This document shows, in pieces, positions 14,740 through 22,721 of a DNA stretch of 64,000 bases; position 1 is the first letter of the stretch, and each line of letters begins with the position of its first letter. Source of the DNA: JABFSC01 sp031389045 (GTDB taxonomy: Bacteria > Desulfobacterota > Binatia > Bin18); NCBI GenBank assembly GCA_031389045.1, contig JANMSE010000193.1:1-64000 (forward strand), in the 5' to 3' direction. The notes beneath the pieces are model-generated. The model was not told the DNA's origin and made no database searches. It saw only the letters and a program-made list of their open reading frames with translations. Both the position numbers and the translations under genes were made by a program.

Positions 14740-15471
14740 TTAGGCGAGCGCTCTGCCGCCGTCTACATGGAACACGCCGCCTGTGCTGTAGTCGGACTCC
14801 GCGACAAAGACAACCAGGGCGGCCACTTCTTCTGGAGTTCCGGCGCGTTTCACTAGGGTTTTCTCGATCTCCCGCTGACGAACGGGTTCGGGCGTGTCGT
14901 CTTGAAAGAGGACAGGGCCAGGAAGAATGGCGTTGATCATCACTTCTGGCGCGAGTTCGAGGGCGAGTCCCTGTGTGAGCGTCATCACGCACGCCTTTGA
15001 CACGGAGTACGGAACATAGTCCGCCCACGGACGTTGGCCCGCGACATCGGCGATATTGATAATGTGTCCCCAGCCCCACTCGCGCATGCGCAGACCAATC
15101 TTTTGCGCGCAGAGAAACGTCCCAGTGAGATTCACGTCGAGTATCTGTTCCCAGTCTTCAACTGAGAGCGTGTCGATGGGAGTGCGAAAGAAAACGGCGG
15201 CGTTGTTGACGAGCACGTCAATGCGCCCAAACCGCGCGACGGCGGCCTCGACCATCCGCTCCACCTCGGCTTCTTGGGTGACATCCGCTTGCACGGCTAT
15301 GGCTTCATGGCCAGCGGCAAGGAGTTCCTGAACAGTCTGTTCCGCCTCGTGGTGCGAGGTGTGATAGTGAACGACTAGCTTGCAGCCACGAGCGGCGAAC
15401 GCATGGGTCATCGCCTTGCCAACCCGTTTAGCACCACCAGTGATGAGCACGACTTTGTTGGTGAGATTCAT
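14740..15471 (-). CDS. SDR-family oxidoreductase, FabG/pteridine reductase-like
   Basis: A 243-residue short-chain dehydrogenase. It has the cofactor motif TGGAKRVGKAM, NNAAVF, and the catalytic Ser-Tyr-Lys set with Tyr and Lys in YSVSKACV. The Arg after the Gly motif and the HYHTSHHEAE stretch indicate NADPH use. C-terminal STGGVFHVDGG is typical of FabG-like enzymes. The start at 15471 was chosen because the longer frame runs upstream through heptamer repeats. The substrate could be a ketoacyl thioester or a pterin; the sequence does not decide. Confidence 0.85.
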   Translation of the reverse strand: MNLTNKVVLITGGAKRVGKAMTHAFAARGCKLVVHYHTSHHEAEQTVQELLAAGHEAIAVQADVTQEAEVERMVEAAVARFGRIDVLVNNAAVFFRTPIDTLSVEDWEQILDVNLTGTFLCAQKIGLRMREWGWGHIINIADVAGQRPWADYVPYSVSKACVMTLTQGLALELAPEVMINAILPGPVLFQDDTPEPVRQREIEKTLVKRAGTPEEVAALVVFVAESDYSTGGVFHVDGGRALA

Positions 15472-15479
15472 AGGGGAAT

Positions 15480-15509
15480 AAAACGTAAAACGTAAAGCGT
15501 AAAAAAATC
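15480..15509. repeat. Heptamer repeat (AAAACGT), locus 4
   Basis: Units AAAACGT, AAAACGT, AAAGCGT, AAAAAAA just upstream of the SDR start codon. A short inverse copy TTTACGTTTTT lies at 15529-15539. The word matches locus 2. Confidence 0.7.
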
Positions 15510-15550
15510 TTGGGTTGTTCGGTGTATCTTTACGTTTTTCGTCGTCCTTC

Positions 15551-15585
15551 TTTTGACTTTTGACTTTTGACTTTTGACTTTTCAC
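15551..15585. repeat. Heptamer repeat (TTTTGAC x4 plus TTTTCAC), locus 5
   Basis: Five heptamers in exact register: four TTTTGAC and one TTTTCAC. The last unit contains the stop codon of the upstream SDR gene (15582), so the repeat abuts the coding region. Confidence 0.85.
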
Positions 15586-16337
15586 GTCCTCAACGGGTCA
15601 TGTTGTGGCTGGAGGGTGATTTCGACCGGACATGCGCGCGCCGACGCGGTGACAACGTTATAGACCGCCTCCGCCACATCTTCTGGACGTAACATCTTGG
15701 CGCGATCAACGCGGCGATTAGGTGGAATCAGGGCGGTATCGACATAGCCGGAGAAAATACTTGACACCTTGATGCCCTGCTCATGCACTTCGTCGAAGAG
15801 CGACTGCGTGAAGCCCCGAACTCCGAACTTCGCGGCGGCGTAGGCGGCTTCGCCCGCTTTGCCAGTGATACCCGCGAGTGAGCAGATATTGATGATCGTG
15901 CCCCGCCGCCGTTCGATCATCCCCGGCAGCACGAGTTTGCTCAGCACCATCGTCGCCCACAGATTGACCCGCAACGTCCACTCCCAGTCTGAGAGTCGCG
16001 CTTTCGTGATCGACGTTCGTGGGGGGCCGCCACCCGCGTTGTTCACGAGAATGTCGATATGTCCATATTGAGCGAGTGTCTGATCGACAAGCGCGGTGAG
16101 TTGCTCATCCGTGGTCACATCGGTAGGCACAACGAGTGAAGTTCCTCCGTCCGCATGGACGAGCTGGGCGACTTCATGCAAGGCGTGTTCGTTCCGAGCG
16201 GCAAGCACGGTCGTGGCTCCATGCTGAGCGAGATGTACGGCGATGGCGCGACCAATGCCACGACTCGCGCCGGTGATGATCGTGATCTGACCGAGAAGTG
16301 GGTGGAGTGCAGGCGGCATTTTTGTTGCTTTTACCAT
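15582..16337 (-). CDS. SDR-family NAD(P)-dependent oxidoreductase
   Basis: A 251-residue classical SDR: cofactor motif TGASRGIGRAIAVHLAQ, NNAGGG, the Ser in INICSLAG and the catalytic YAAAKFGV (Tyr and Lys). The end of the protein (AEAVYNVVTASARACPVEI) matches 3-ketoacyl-ACP-reductase-like SDRs of unknown substrate. It precedes the second SDR gene on the same strand by about 110 bp of heptamer repeats. The start is uncertain: ATG at 16337 or 16319, neither with a clear ribosome binding site. Confidence 0.85.
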   Translation of the reverse strand: MVKATKMPPALHPLLGQITIITGASRGIGRAIAVHLAQHGATTVLAARNEHALHEVAQLVHADGGTSLVVPTDVTTDEQLTALVDQTLAQYGHIDILVNNAGGGPPRTSITKARLSDWEWTLRVNLWATMVLSKLVLPGMIERRRGTIINICSLAGITGKAGEAAYAAAKFGVRGFTQSLFDEVHEQGIKVSSIFSGYVDTALIPPNRRVDRAKMLRPEDVAEAVYNVVTASARACPVEITLQPQHDPLRT

Positions 16338-16418
16338 GCCTGACCGCTACTATCCAACCGCGTCGGGCCGGAACGAAAACCCACCGCGCGGCGTTGACGA
16401 CATAAAGGAGGAAGCACT

Positions 16419-17198
16419 ATGGCCTACGAGTTCGCCAAGTATGAGAAGAAGGGACGCATCGCAACGATTACCATGAACCGACCGGAAAACATGAATGCCG
16501 TCCACCCACCGGCGACCGCGGAACTGTCGGCGATTTGGGATGACGCCATCGCGGATGACAATGTGTGGGTGATTATTCTCACGGGCGCGGGCGAAAGAGC
16601 CTTCTCCGCTGGCAACGATCTCAAATACACAGCCGCGAAAGGGATGCCGACGGGGCCACGCCCGAAAGGTGGCTTCGGTGGCATTACCGACCGCACCGAC
16701 GTATGGAAACCAATGATCGCGGCGGTCAACGGGTTTGCCCTTGGTGGTGGATTTGAGATGGCACTCGCGTGCGACATTATCATTGCCGCCGATCATGCCC
16801 GACTTGGCTTACCTGAGCCTCGCGTGGGGTTGGCGGCGCTGGCTGGTGGCGTCCATCGGTTGCCTCGACAGATTCCCATGAAACTGGCGATGGGCTACAT
16901 GCTCACGGGCCGACACATGACCGCGCAAGAAGCGTTACGCTTGGGCATCGCCAACGAAGTCGTGCCATTGAAGGATTTGATGGCGACGGCGGAGCGGTGG
17001 GCCAATGAGATTCTCGAATGCGCGCCGTTGTCGATCCGGGCCACCAAGCAAGCCGCGATGATGGGGCTGGGACTGCCATTGGACCAAGCATTAGCTGGAA
17101 CGTATCCAGCGATTGCTCAAATGATGCACTCGGAAGATGTAAAGGAAGGCCCCACGGCCTTCGCGGAGAAACGGAAGCCGAATTGGAAGGCGAAGTAG
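16419..17198 (+). CDS. Enoyl-CoA hydratase/isomerase family protein
   Basis: A 259-residue crotonase. The CoA-binding/oxyanion segments are AFSAGNDLKY and VNGFALGGGFEMALACDI, and the catalytic Glu region is LGLPEPRVGLAALAGGVHRLPR. Crotonases hydrate enoyl-CoAs in beta-oxidation or related catabolism. AAAGGAGG gives a strong ribosome binding site. A second paralogue is encoded at 60038. The specific substrate is not clear. Confidence 0.9.
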   Translation: MAYEFAKYEKKGRIATITMNRPENMNAVHPPATAELSAIWDDAIADDNVWVIILTGAGERAFSAGNDLKYTAAKGMPTGPRPKGGFGGITDRTDVWKPMIAAVNGFALGGGFEMALACDIIIAADHARLGLPEPRVGLAALAGGVHRLPRQIPMKLAMGYMLTGRHMTAQEALRLGIANEVVPLKDLMATAERWANEILECAPLSIRATKQAAMMGLGLPLDQALAGTYPAIAQMMHSEDVKEGPTAFAEKRKPNWKAK

Positions 17199-17201
17199 GG
17201 A

Positions 17202-17222
17202 GGCTAGAGACTAGAAACTAGA
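17202..17222. repeat. Heptamer repeat (GACTAGA), locus 6
   Basis: Units GGCTAGA, GACTAGA, AACTAGA followed by GAGGAG, between the enoyl-CoA hydratase and the DUF4258 gene. A short but in-register member of the family. Confidence 0.6.
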
Positions 17223-17245
17223 GAGGAGCTTTTTCCCTCGGAAAG

Positions 17246-17554
17246 ATGGACATTCAGCAGATCGTAGAGAAGGTCCGCAACAATCAATACATGTACAGCG
17301 ACCATGCGGAATTTGAGCGCAAAGCGGATCACTTGACGTTTGCTCAAATCGAAGTGGCATTGTTGAACAGTCGTGTTCTTGAACAGTATGCGGACACTGG
17401 CCGTGGGGAAAGTTGCCTGGTTGTTGGGTTTGCGGACGATATTCCCATTCATGCTGTGTGTGGGTGGCGTGGAGAGAAAATCGTGTTGATCACGGTGTAC
17501 ATTCCTCGCCCACCGAAATTTGTTGATCCGTGGACACGTGGAGAGAAGATATGA
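17246..17554 (+). CDS. DUF4258 domain protein (possible toxin of a two-gene module)
   Basis: A 102-residue protein with the DUF4258 pattern: an N-terminal helix with YSDHAEFERK, then GRGESCLVVGFADD, IHAVCGW and IVLITVYIPRPPKFVDPW. The fold is related to RelE/HigB-like or MqsR-like small proteins, and the gene overlaps a YgiT-type zinc-finger gene by ATGA. This arrangement suggests a toxin-antitoxin or regulatory pair. A homologous but broken copy lies at 50413. Toxin activity is inference from family context. Confidence 0.78.
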   Translation: MDIQQIVEKVRNNQYMYSDHAEFERKADHLTFAQIEVALLNSRVLEQYADTGRGESCLVVGFADDIPIHAVCGWRGEKIVLITVYIPRPPKFVDPWTRGEKI

Positions 17555-17799
17555 GAGAAGTCAGATGCAACTTTTGCGGCAGTGGTGACTATGAAGAACG
17601 CAAAACAGAGTATCTCTATAGCTATAACGGCAAGTATTTGCTGGTTCCCAGTACTCCAGCGGAAGTCTGTCTGAACTGTGGGAGGGTCTACTATGAGGCG
17701 GCGGTGCTGAAAGAGATCGAGAGACGCTTCTTCGCCATCGACAGAAAGATCGAAGAGCCTGATCGGTATATCGAGATTCCAGAGAAAGCGTATGCGTAG
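17551..17799 (+). CDS. YgiT/MqsA-type zinc-finger protein (possible antitoxin)
   Basis: An 82-residue protein with two CxxC pairs (CNFC and CLNC) around a central beta segment, followed by YYEAAVLKEIERRFFAID. This is the N-terminal zinc-binding half of MqsA/YgiT antitoxins without the C-terminal DNA-binding HTH domain. Its ATG overlaps the stop codon of the DUF4258 gene (ATGA), so the two are translationally coupled. A second copy lies at 50733 in the same arrangement. Confidence 0.8.
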   Translation: MREVRCNFCGSGDYEERKTEYLYSYNGKYLLVPSTPAEVCLNCGRVYYEAAVLKEIERRFFAIDRKIEEPDRYIEIPEKAYA

Positions 17800-17877
17800 G
17801 AACGGAAGTGGTCGTGGGCTTCCTTGCTCTCGATAACCCCAAAATCCAGACTCAACAACCCACTGTTGTCTCCCCCA

Positions 17878-18285
17878 ATGCCCAAATCCTCTCTGACCAG
17901 CGTGCGTGTACGCTATGCCGAAACCGACCAAGCGGGCATGGCGCATCACTCGGCTTTTCTCCCGTGGTTCGAGGTGGGCCGGGTGGAACTCTTGCGCGCA
18001 CTCGGCAAGCCCTACCAAGAGTTCGAAGCCGAGGGGCTGCATTTTCCCGTGCGTGAGGCGTTTTGTCGGTATTGGGTGCCCGCGCGTTTTGATGACGAGC
18101 TGCTCATCACCACAACGATTGAAGAAGTCGGCGGCGCGAGTACCCGCTTTGGCTACCGGATCACCCGTGCCACGGACGCGACCCTCATCGCCGAAGGCCA
18201 CACCCTGCACGCCTGCGTCGATAATCAGGGGAAGATCAAGCGCCTACCGCCGGAAGTGAAGCAGTTCCTTCGGCATGAAGTCTAA
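17878..18285 (+). CDS. YbgC-like acyl-CoA thioesterase (4HBT family)
   Basis: A 135-residue hotdog thioesterase. VRVRYAETDQAGMAHHSAFL holds the catalytic Asp of the 4-hydroxybenzoyl-CoA thioesterase/YbgC family, with WFEVGRVELLRALG after it. It would hydrolyse short- or aryl-acyl-CoA thioesters. The start at 17878 keeps the usual short N-terminus; no ribosome binding site is visible. The stop overlaps the stop of the convergent coaBC gene by 3 bp. Confidence 0.86.
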   Translation: MPKSSLTSVRVRYAETDQAGMAHHSAFLPWFEVGRVELLRALGKPYQEFEAEGLHFPVREAFCRYWVPARFDDELLITTTIEEVGGASTRFGYRITRATDATLIAEGHTLHACVDNQGKIKRLPPEVKQFLRHEV

Positions 18286-19514
18286 TGACCATCCCCGATT
18301 CCCCGTTTCGCCGTTTCCCCGTTTCCTTTCTTCAATGCGAGCAGACGATCAAAGACCGTATGGGCGACCTCGTCCTTGCTCATCAGCGGCAGTGTTTCCA
18401 TCCGTTCACTGCGATCAATTAACGTGACGATGTTCGTGTCATGGGCGAAGCCCGCGCCTTCTTGGGTGACATCGTTCGCCACGATCATATCGAGATTTTT
18501 CCGCTGTAATTTGCTCACCGCGTTTTGCAAGACATTCTCGGTTTCTGTGGCAAAGCCGATGAGCATGCGGTTGCCCTTCTGCTGACTCAAGTCCGCGAGA
18601 ATATCGGGATTGCGGGTCATTTCGATGACGAATGCACCCTCTTGTTTTTTGATCTTCTGCGGCGCGACATGAGCGGGGCGATAATCGGCGATGGCGGCGG
18701 CGGAGATCACCATCGTGGCGTTGTCGTAGGAAGCAAGCACGGCTTGCTGCATTTCCAACGCCGTGCGCACCGAACAGAACCGGACTCCGCGCGGTGGCGC
18801 GAGCGCGGTCGGACCACTGACTAAGGTCACTTCCGCCCCTCTCCGCCAGGCCACTCGTGCCATGGCGAATCCCATCCTGCCGGTCGAACGGTTGGTGATG
18901 AACCGCACGGGATCAATGGGCTCGGCATTCGGTCCAGCGGTAACAATAATCCGTTCGCTGCTGAGGTCTTTCTTGGTCAGTGTGGCGCACACTTCCTCGA
19001 CAATGTCTTCAGGATCGGCAAGCCGCCCCTTGCCTTCATAGCCACACGCAAGGAATCCTTCAGCGGGTTCGACGAACCGGTAGCCGCGCTGGCCAAGGAT
19101 GCGGATATTCTCTTGGACAGCGGGATGCGAGTACATGTGGACATTCATGGCTGGCGCGACCAAGACTGGAGCCATCGTGGCTAACAATACCGTGGTGAGC
19201 AGATCGTCAGCGATACCATGCGCGAGTTTGCCGATGACATCGGCTGAGGCTGGAGCGATCAGAATGAGATCGGCGGTATCAGCCAGACGGATATGGCCGA
19301 TCTCGGACTCCTGGGTGAGATTGAAAGTTTCGGTGGCGACCGGGTTGCCAGACAGAGTTTGCAGGGTCAAGGGAGTGATAAACTCCTGCGCATTCTTCGT
19401 CATAATGACGCGGACAAAGGCTCCATCCTTGACCAAGAAGCGAACAAGTTCCGCCGCTTTGTAGGCAGCAATCCCACCAGTGACTCCGACCACAATTGTT
19501 TTTCCTGCTAACAT
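18282..19514 (-). CDS. coaBC: Bifunctional phosphopantothenoylcysteine decarboxylase/phosphopantothenate-cysteine ligase
   Basis: A 410-residue Dfp protein for coenzyme A synthesis. The FMN-dependent CoaC half shows GVTGGIAAYKAAELVR, the PAMN motif (VAPAMNVHMYSHPA) and ACGYEGKGRLADPEDI with the catalytic Cys. The CoaB half starts near residue 190 with VTAGPNAEPIDPVRFITNRS and contains KIKKQ. The last dozen residues (KGNGETAKRGIGDGH) are encoded by an octamer repeat array and are probably not original. The gene stands alone on its strand. Confidence 0.95.
   Translation of the reverse strand: MLAGKTIVVGVTGGIAAYKAAELVRFLVKDGAFVRVIMTKNAQEFITPLTLQTLSGNPVATETFNLTQESEIGHIRLADTADLILIAPASADVIGKLAHGIADDLLTTVLLATMAPVLVAPAMNVHMYSHPAVQENIRILGQRGYRFVEPAEGFLACGYEGKGRLADPEDIVEEVCATLTKKDLSSERIIVTAGPNAEPIDPVRFITNRSTGRMGFAMARVAWRRGAEVTLVSGPTALAPPRGVRFCSVRTALEMQQAVLASYDNATMVISAAAIADYRPAHVAPQKIKKQEGAFVIEMTRNPDILADLSQQKGNRMLIGFATETENVLQNAVSKLQRKNLDMIVANDVTQEGAGFAHDTNIVTLIDRSERMETLPLMSKDEVAHTVFDRLLALKKGNGETAKRGIGDGH
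18293..18330. repeat. Octamer repeat (CCCCGTTT) inside the 3' end of coaBC, locus 7
   Basis: Units CCCCGATT, CCCCGTTT, CGCCGTTT, CCCCGTTT, CCTTTCTT. Most of the array lies inside the coding region of coaBC and gives its C-terminal GNGETAKRGIGDG tail. Confidence 0.75.
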
Positions 19515-19625
19515 AAGTGTCTCTTCCGTTGCGTGTGGTATTGCCCGCCAGTCTTACACGTATTCTCGCTGACTCGTAAGAGGCGTTCACCGCGACACGG
19601 GGCTGGTTTTGTGTATCGGGTGCGG

Positions 19626-19660
19626 GGTTCACGGTCCAGGTTTCAGGCTCAGAGTTTGTG
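19626..19660. repeat. Heptamer repeat (GGTTCAG-like), locus 8
   Basis: Units GGTTCAC, GGTCCAG, GTTTCAG, GCTCAGA, GTTTGTG upstream of coaBC. The last units form the left arm of the inverted repeat at 19645-19756. Confidence 0.55.
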
Positions 19661-19756
19661 AAAAAATCAAATCCATATACCATTAGTAGTGGCATTTCCT
19701 AAATTTACCTACAAGATATTGTGGCTTATGCAGATTTTTTCACAGACTCTCAGCCT
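19645..19756. repeat. 24-bp inverted repeat with AT-rich core
   Basis: Arms at 19645-19668 and 19733-19756 match at 22 of 24 positions when one is reversed and complemented. The 64-bp core is clearly more AT-rich than its surroundings. The right arm includes the stop codon of the gene ending at 19750. It could be a terminator-sized RNA hairpin or the remains of a small non-autonomous element; no flanking target duplication is evident. Confidence 0.6.
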
Positions 19757-20637
19757 TTCCGTTTCAACGCCCCTTCACGCGCAATCGCATCCACCACATC
19801 TCGGAGAGTCCACCCATGCTCTCCTCGTTCCGGGTCACGCTCCGCCAGTCGCAATTGGCCAACCGCGCCCAGAGTCTGTTGTGTGCCACGTGCCATGACC
19901 GACGAGAAGCCGTAATGCTCCAACGTCTCCGCTAACTCCGCCATTTCATCCGCCCGCCGCGCGGCGTGCATCGGGTAGGTCGGCACCAACCACTCCAACG
20001 CTTCCATCACGCCAGGCAGAAGCGCCTTGTAGCGATGCAGCAATTCATCAAGGACCCCAAAATCCCGCGCCGCCGCGGTCAGTTCATACAAGAGTGCCGC
20101 CAGCCCTTTGTTCAGGCCAGAAAAGACCATCTTGAATGCCGAGGCTTGACCGATCCGATCTCCCAACAGGTGTGTCCGCAGGGATTTGCCATACGGCTCC
20201 TCAAACAGCCGGGCTTGAGGACCGCTCACATAGAAGATGCACCGACCACGCACATCACGTGCCGGGCCGACAATGCAGGCATCCAGATACGGCGACCCCG
20301 TCGGTGCGATGATGCTCCCGACTTCTTGCGCGGTCATCGGTGAGATCGCATTGGCATCGACGAACAACGGTGTCCGCCCAGTCTCTCGTACCGCCTCGGC
20401 GAAATCCGTCGCCACCGTTTGGGCCGCCGTGGGTGGGATAATCGAGAGGACCATATCCGCGCGACGAACCACTTCGGTCATCGAATCCAGCTCCACTATC
20501 CCCGCATGTGCCGATAACCGGCGCGTGCGGTCGCTACGTCCCACCAGTGTCGTCACGACCGTGAAGCCATCTTCCAATAACACCCGGCCAACCCCGTGCC
20601 CCATGTCGCCAGGGTAGAGAATTCCTATGGTTTGCAT
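19750..20637 (-). CDS. NAD(P)-dependent oxidoreductase, 6-phosphogluconate/hydroxyisobutyrate dehydrogenase type
   Basis: A 295-residue beta-hydroxyacid dehydrogenase-like protein. The Rossmann motif at the N-terminus is GILYPGDMGHGVGRVL, VDANAISPMTA lies mid-domain, and the C-terminal helical domain resembles DUF1932 (SGLNKGLAALLYELTAAA, with Lys as catalytic candidate). The usual GxGxxG is changed to YPGDMG, as in DUF1932 proteins. AGAGG lies 7 bases before the ATG at 20637. It is divergent from dapL. The substrate is unknown. Confidence 0.82.
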   Translation of the reverse strand: MQTIGILYPGDMGHGVGRVLLEDGFTVVTTLVGRSDRTRRLSAHAGIVELDSMTEVVRRADMVLSIIPPTAAQTVATDFAEAVRETGRTPLFVDANAISPMTAQEVGSIIAPTGSPYLDACIVGPARDVRGRCIFYVSGPQARLFEEPYGKSLRTHLLGDRIGQASAFKMVFSGLNKGLAALLYELTAAARDFGVLDELLHRYKALLPGVMEALEWLVPTYPMHAARRADEMAELAETLEHYGFSSVMARGTQQTLGAVGQLRLAERDPERGEHGWTLRDVVDAIAREGALKRKG

Positions 20638-20789
20638 GTGGTGCCCTCTTTTCTCGAATGCCGGCGGCGACCATACCACGCGCCCTTCCCGTGTCCCAGG
20701 CTCCCCTTGTCACCGCTGGTTGTGTCCCCCAGCCCTTTTCTTTCGCTCACTTTTCTGTAACAGGGGAGGACGCGAACAGGAGGACGACC

Positions 20790-22019
20790 ATGATCAGGAT
20801 GAACGAGAATTATCTTAAACTACAGGCTTCGTATCTTTTTTCGGAGATCGCCAAGCGCGTGAATGGCTTTGTCGCGCAGAATCCCGACAAGAAGATTATT
20901 CGGCTGGGCATCGGCGATGTGACCCGCGCGCTGCCAGCGGCCTGTACCACCGCGTTTCATAAAGCGGTTGACGAAATGGCGCAGGACGCCACCTTTCGAG
21001 GCTATGGACCGGAGCAAGGCTATGAATTCCTACGCACGCAAATTGCCCAGCACGACTTTCGCGCGCGCGGCGCGGACATCAACGCCGAGGAAATTTTCAT
21101 CAGTGACGGCGCGAAATGCGATACCGGCAATTTCCAGGAACTCTTCGCGGCCGACACCCGCATCGCCGTGCCCGATCCGGTGTATCCCGTCTATGTCGAT
21201 ACCAACGTCATGGCTGGCCGTACTGGCGCGTGGAAAGATGGACGCTACGAAGGACTTGTGTATCTTGAATCCACCGAGGCCAACGATTACGTCCCGGCCC
21301 TGCCCAAGGAGAAAGTGGATGTCATCTATTTGTGCTTTCCCAATAATCCCACTGGCCGCACGGTGACGAAAGCGCAACTGCGACCGTGGGTCGAGTACGC
21401 GCACGCTAACAAGGCGCTGATTTTGTACGATGCCGCCTATGTCGCCTTCATGCGCGATGATGCCTTGCCGCAGAGCATCTATGAAATTGACGGGGCGCAA
21501 GATGTCGCCGTCGAGTTTCGCAGTTTCTCGAAAACCGCTGGATTCACCGGTACGCGCTGCGCCTATACGATCATCCCCAAACGATGCAAGGTGTATGACT
21601 CACAGGGGAATCCGCATTCGTTGCATGCGCTCTGGGACCGTCGTCATTCAACCAAGTTCAACGGCGTGTCCTATCCCGTCCAACGGGCCGCCGAAGCGGT
21701 GTACTCGCCTGAAGGGCAGAAACAGATTCGCGAATTGAGCGATTACTACCTCGTGAACGCGGCGCGTATTCGCGACACGCTTGGCAAGCTGGGGTTCAAG
21801 TGCGTCGGTGGCGACCATGCCCCGTATGTGTGGGTGAAGGCGAACATGGATTCGTGGAAGTTCTTCGATCTGCTCTTACAAAAGGCCAATGTCGTCTGCA
21901 CCCCAGGCGCGGGCTTCGGCAAATGCGGGGAGGGCTACATCCGCTTCAGTTCGTTCAATAGCCATGAGAACGTGGAATTGGCGCTCCAACGCGTCGCCGA
22001 GGCGTTACGCGATCTCTAG
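20790..22019 (+). CDS. dapL: LL-diaminopimelate aminotransferase
   Basis: A 409-residue PLP-dependent class I/II aminotransferase that converts tetrahydrodipicolinate directly to LL-diaminopimelate for lysine and peptidoglycan. The N-terminus (NYLKLQASYLFSEIAKRV) and IIRLGIGDVTRALP are DapL signatures, SDGAKCDTGN and CFPNNPTGR are typical, and the PLP lysine is in RSFSKTAGFTGTRC. The start at 20790 has ACAGGAGGA just upstream. A DapL route replaces the DapD/C/E steps. Confidence 0.94.
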   Translation: MIRMNENYLKLQASYLFSEIAKRVNGFVAQNPDKKIIRLGIGDVTRALPAACTTAFHKAVDEMAQDATFRGYGPEQGYEFLRTQIAQHDFRARGADINAEEIFISDGAKCDTGNFQELFAADTRIAVPDPVYPVYVDTNVMAGRTGAWKDGRYEGLVYLESTEANDYVPALPKEKVDVIYLCFPNNPTGRTVTKAQLRPWVEYAHANKALILYDAAYVAFMRDDALPQSIYEIDGAQDVAVEFRSFSKTAGFTGTRCAYTIIPKRCKVYDSQGNPHSLHALWDRRHSTKFNGVSYPVQRAAEAVYSPEGQKQIRELSDYYLVNAARIRDTLGKLGFKCVGGDHAPYVWVKANMDSWKFFDLLLQKANVVCTPGAGFGKCGEGYIRFSSFNSHENVELALQRVAEALRDL

Positions 22020-22021
22020 GA

Positions 22022-22078
22022 CAGTTCGGAGTCTCGGCAGTGCGGAGTTCGGAGTTGGGGACCGTTCGGAGTCGGAAC
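22022..22078. repeat. Heptamer repeat (AGTTCGG), locus 9
   Basis: Repeated AGTTCGG/AGTCTCGG/AGTGCGG/AGTTGGGG/CGTTCGG/AGTCGG units directly after the dapL stop codon. The same word recurs at 25857-25890 and, inverted, at 28604-28642. Confidence 0.7.
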
Positions 22079-22109
22079 GCGCGGCGGATTTCCCTGATGA
22101 CACAAATAG

Positions 22110-22138
22110 TTGTCAAGCGTGCCCATTGTCGATATAGA
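22110..22138 (+). promoter_or_regulatory. Sigma70-type promoter of folK
   Basis: TTGTCA at 22110-22115 and TATAGA at 22133-22138 with a 17-bp spacer. The predicted start near 22145 leaves a short leader before the folK ATG at 22167. Confidence 0.6.
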
Positions 22139-22166
22139 TGGCACGTTTAGTGAGATCGGGAGGAAG

Positions 22167-22673
22167 ATGGTTCACCGAGTCCATATTGGCATCGGATCCA
22201 ACTTAGGAAACCGTCGCGCGCACTACCAGAAGGCGTTGGAACTGATCGCCGCGCTGCCGAAGACCCGGATCGTCAAACGCTCCTCGCTGTATGAGAGTGA
22301 GCCGCACGGAGACGCGAAGAATTGGTACGTCAACGGCGTGATCGAAATCGAGACCGAGTTCCTGCCCGACAAACTGCTCCAGCGCCTTCAGACCATCGAA
22401 CAAGCCATGGGGCGCAAGAAAACCCCACAAACCAAGAAATGGGCGTCTCGCAAGATCGACCTCGATATTCTGCTGTTCGAGAATCACACGATTGACACGC
22501 GGACGCTCAAAATTCCCCACCCAGAGATCCAGAATCGCCGCTTTGTCCTGGTCCCGCTGTCGGAACTCGCCCCCCACCTGACGCACCCGCGTCTTGGCGT
22601 TACTATCGTCGAACTCCTCGCGCATCTCAAGGATGACAAACGAGTCATGCTCTTGCCGCCGCATGCGGAGTGA
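22167..22673 (+). CDS. folK: 2-amino-4-hydroxy-6-hydroxymethyldihydropteridine pyrophosphokinase
   Basis: A 168-residue HPPK of folate synthesis. IGIGSNLGNRRAHYQKAL, SSLYESEPHG, WYVNGVIEIET and the signature RKIDLDILLFENHTI, followed by PHPEIQNRRFVLVPL, are all present. The start at 22167 has GGAGG close upstream and agrees with the promoter at 22110-22138; a longer frame would include the -35 box. The partner folP is at 5525. Confidence 0.93.
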   Translation: MVHRVHIGIGSNLGNRRAHYQKALELIAALPKTRIVKRSSLYESEPHGDAKNWYVNGVIEIETEFLPDKLLQRLQTIEQAMGRKKTPQTKKWASRKIDLDILLFENHTIDTRTLKIPHPEIQNRRFVLVPLSELAPHLTHPRLGVTIVELLAHLKDDKRVMLLPPHAE

Positions 22674-22721
22674 CGAGATCGTCACCCGCTCCTATGACCG
22701 AGGAGATGAAGGGACCTACGT

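Noticed and set aside
17449..18210. A 253-codon minus-strand frame across the zinc-finger and thioesterase genes
   Set aside because: It crosses the ends of three well-supported genes on the other strand and has no family match.
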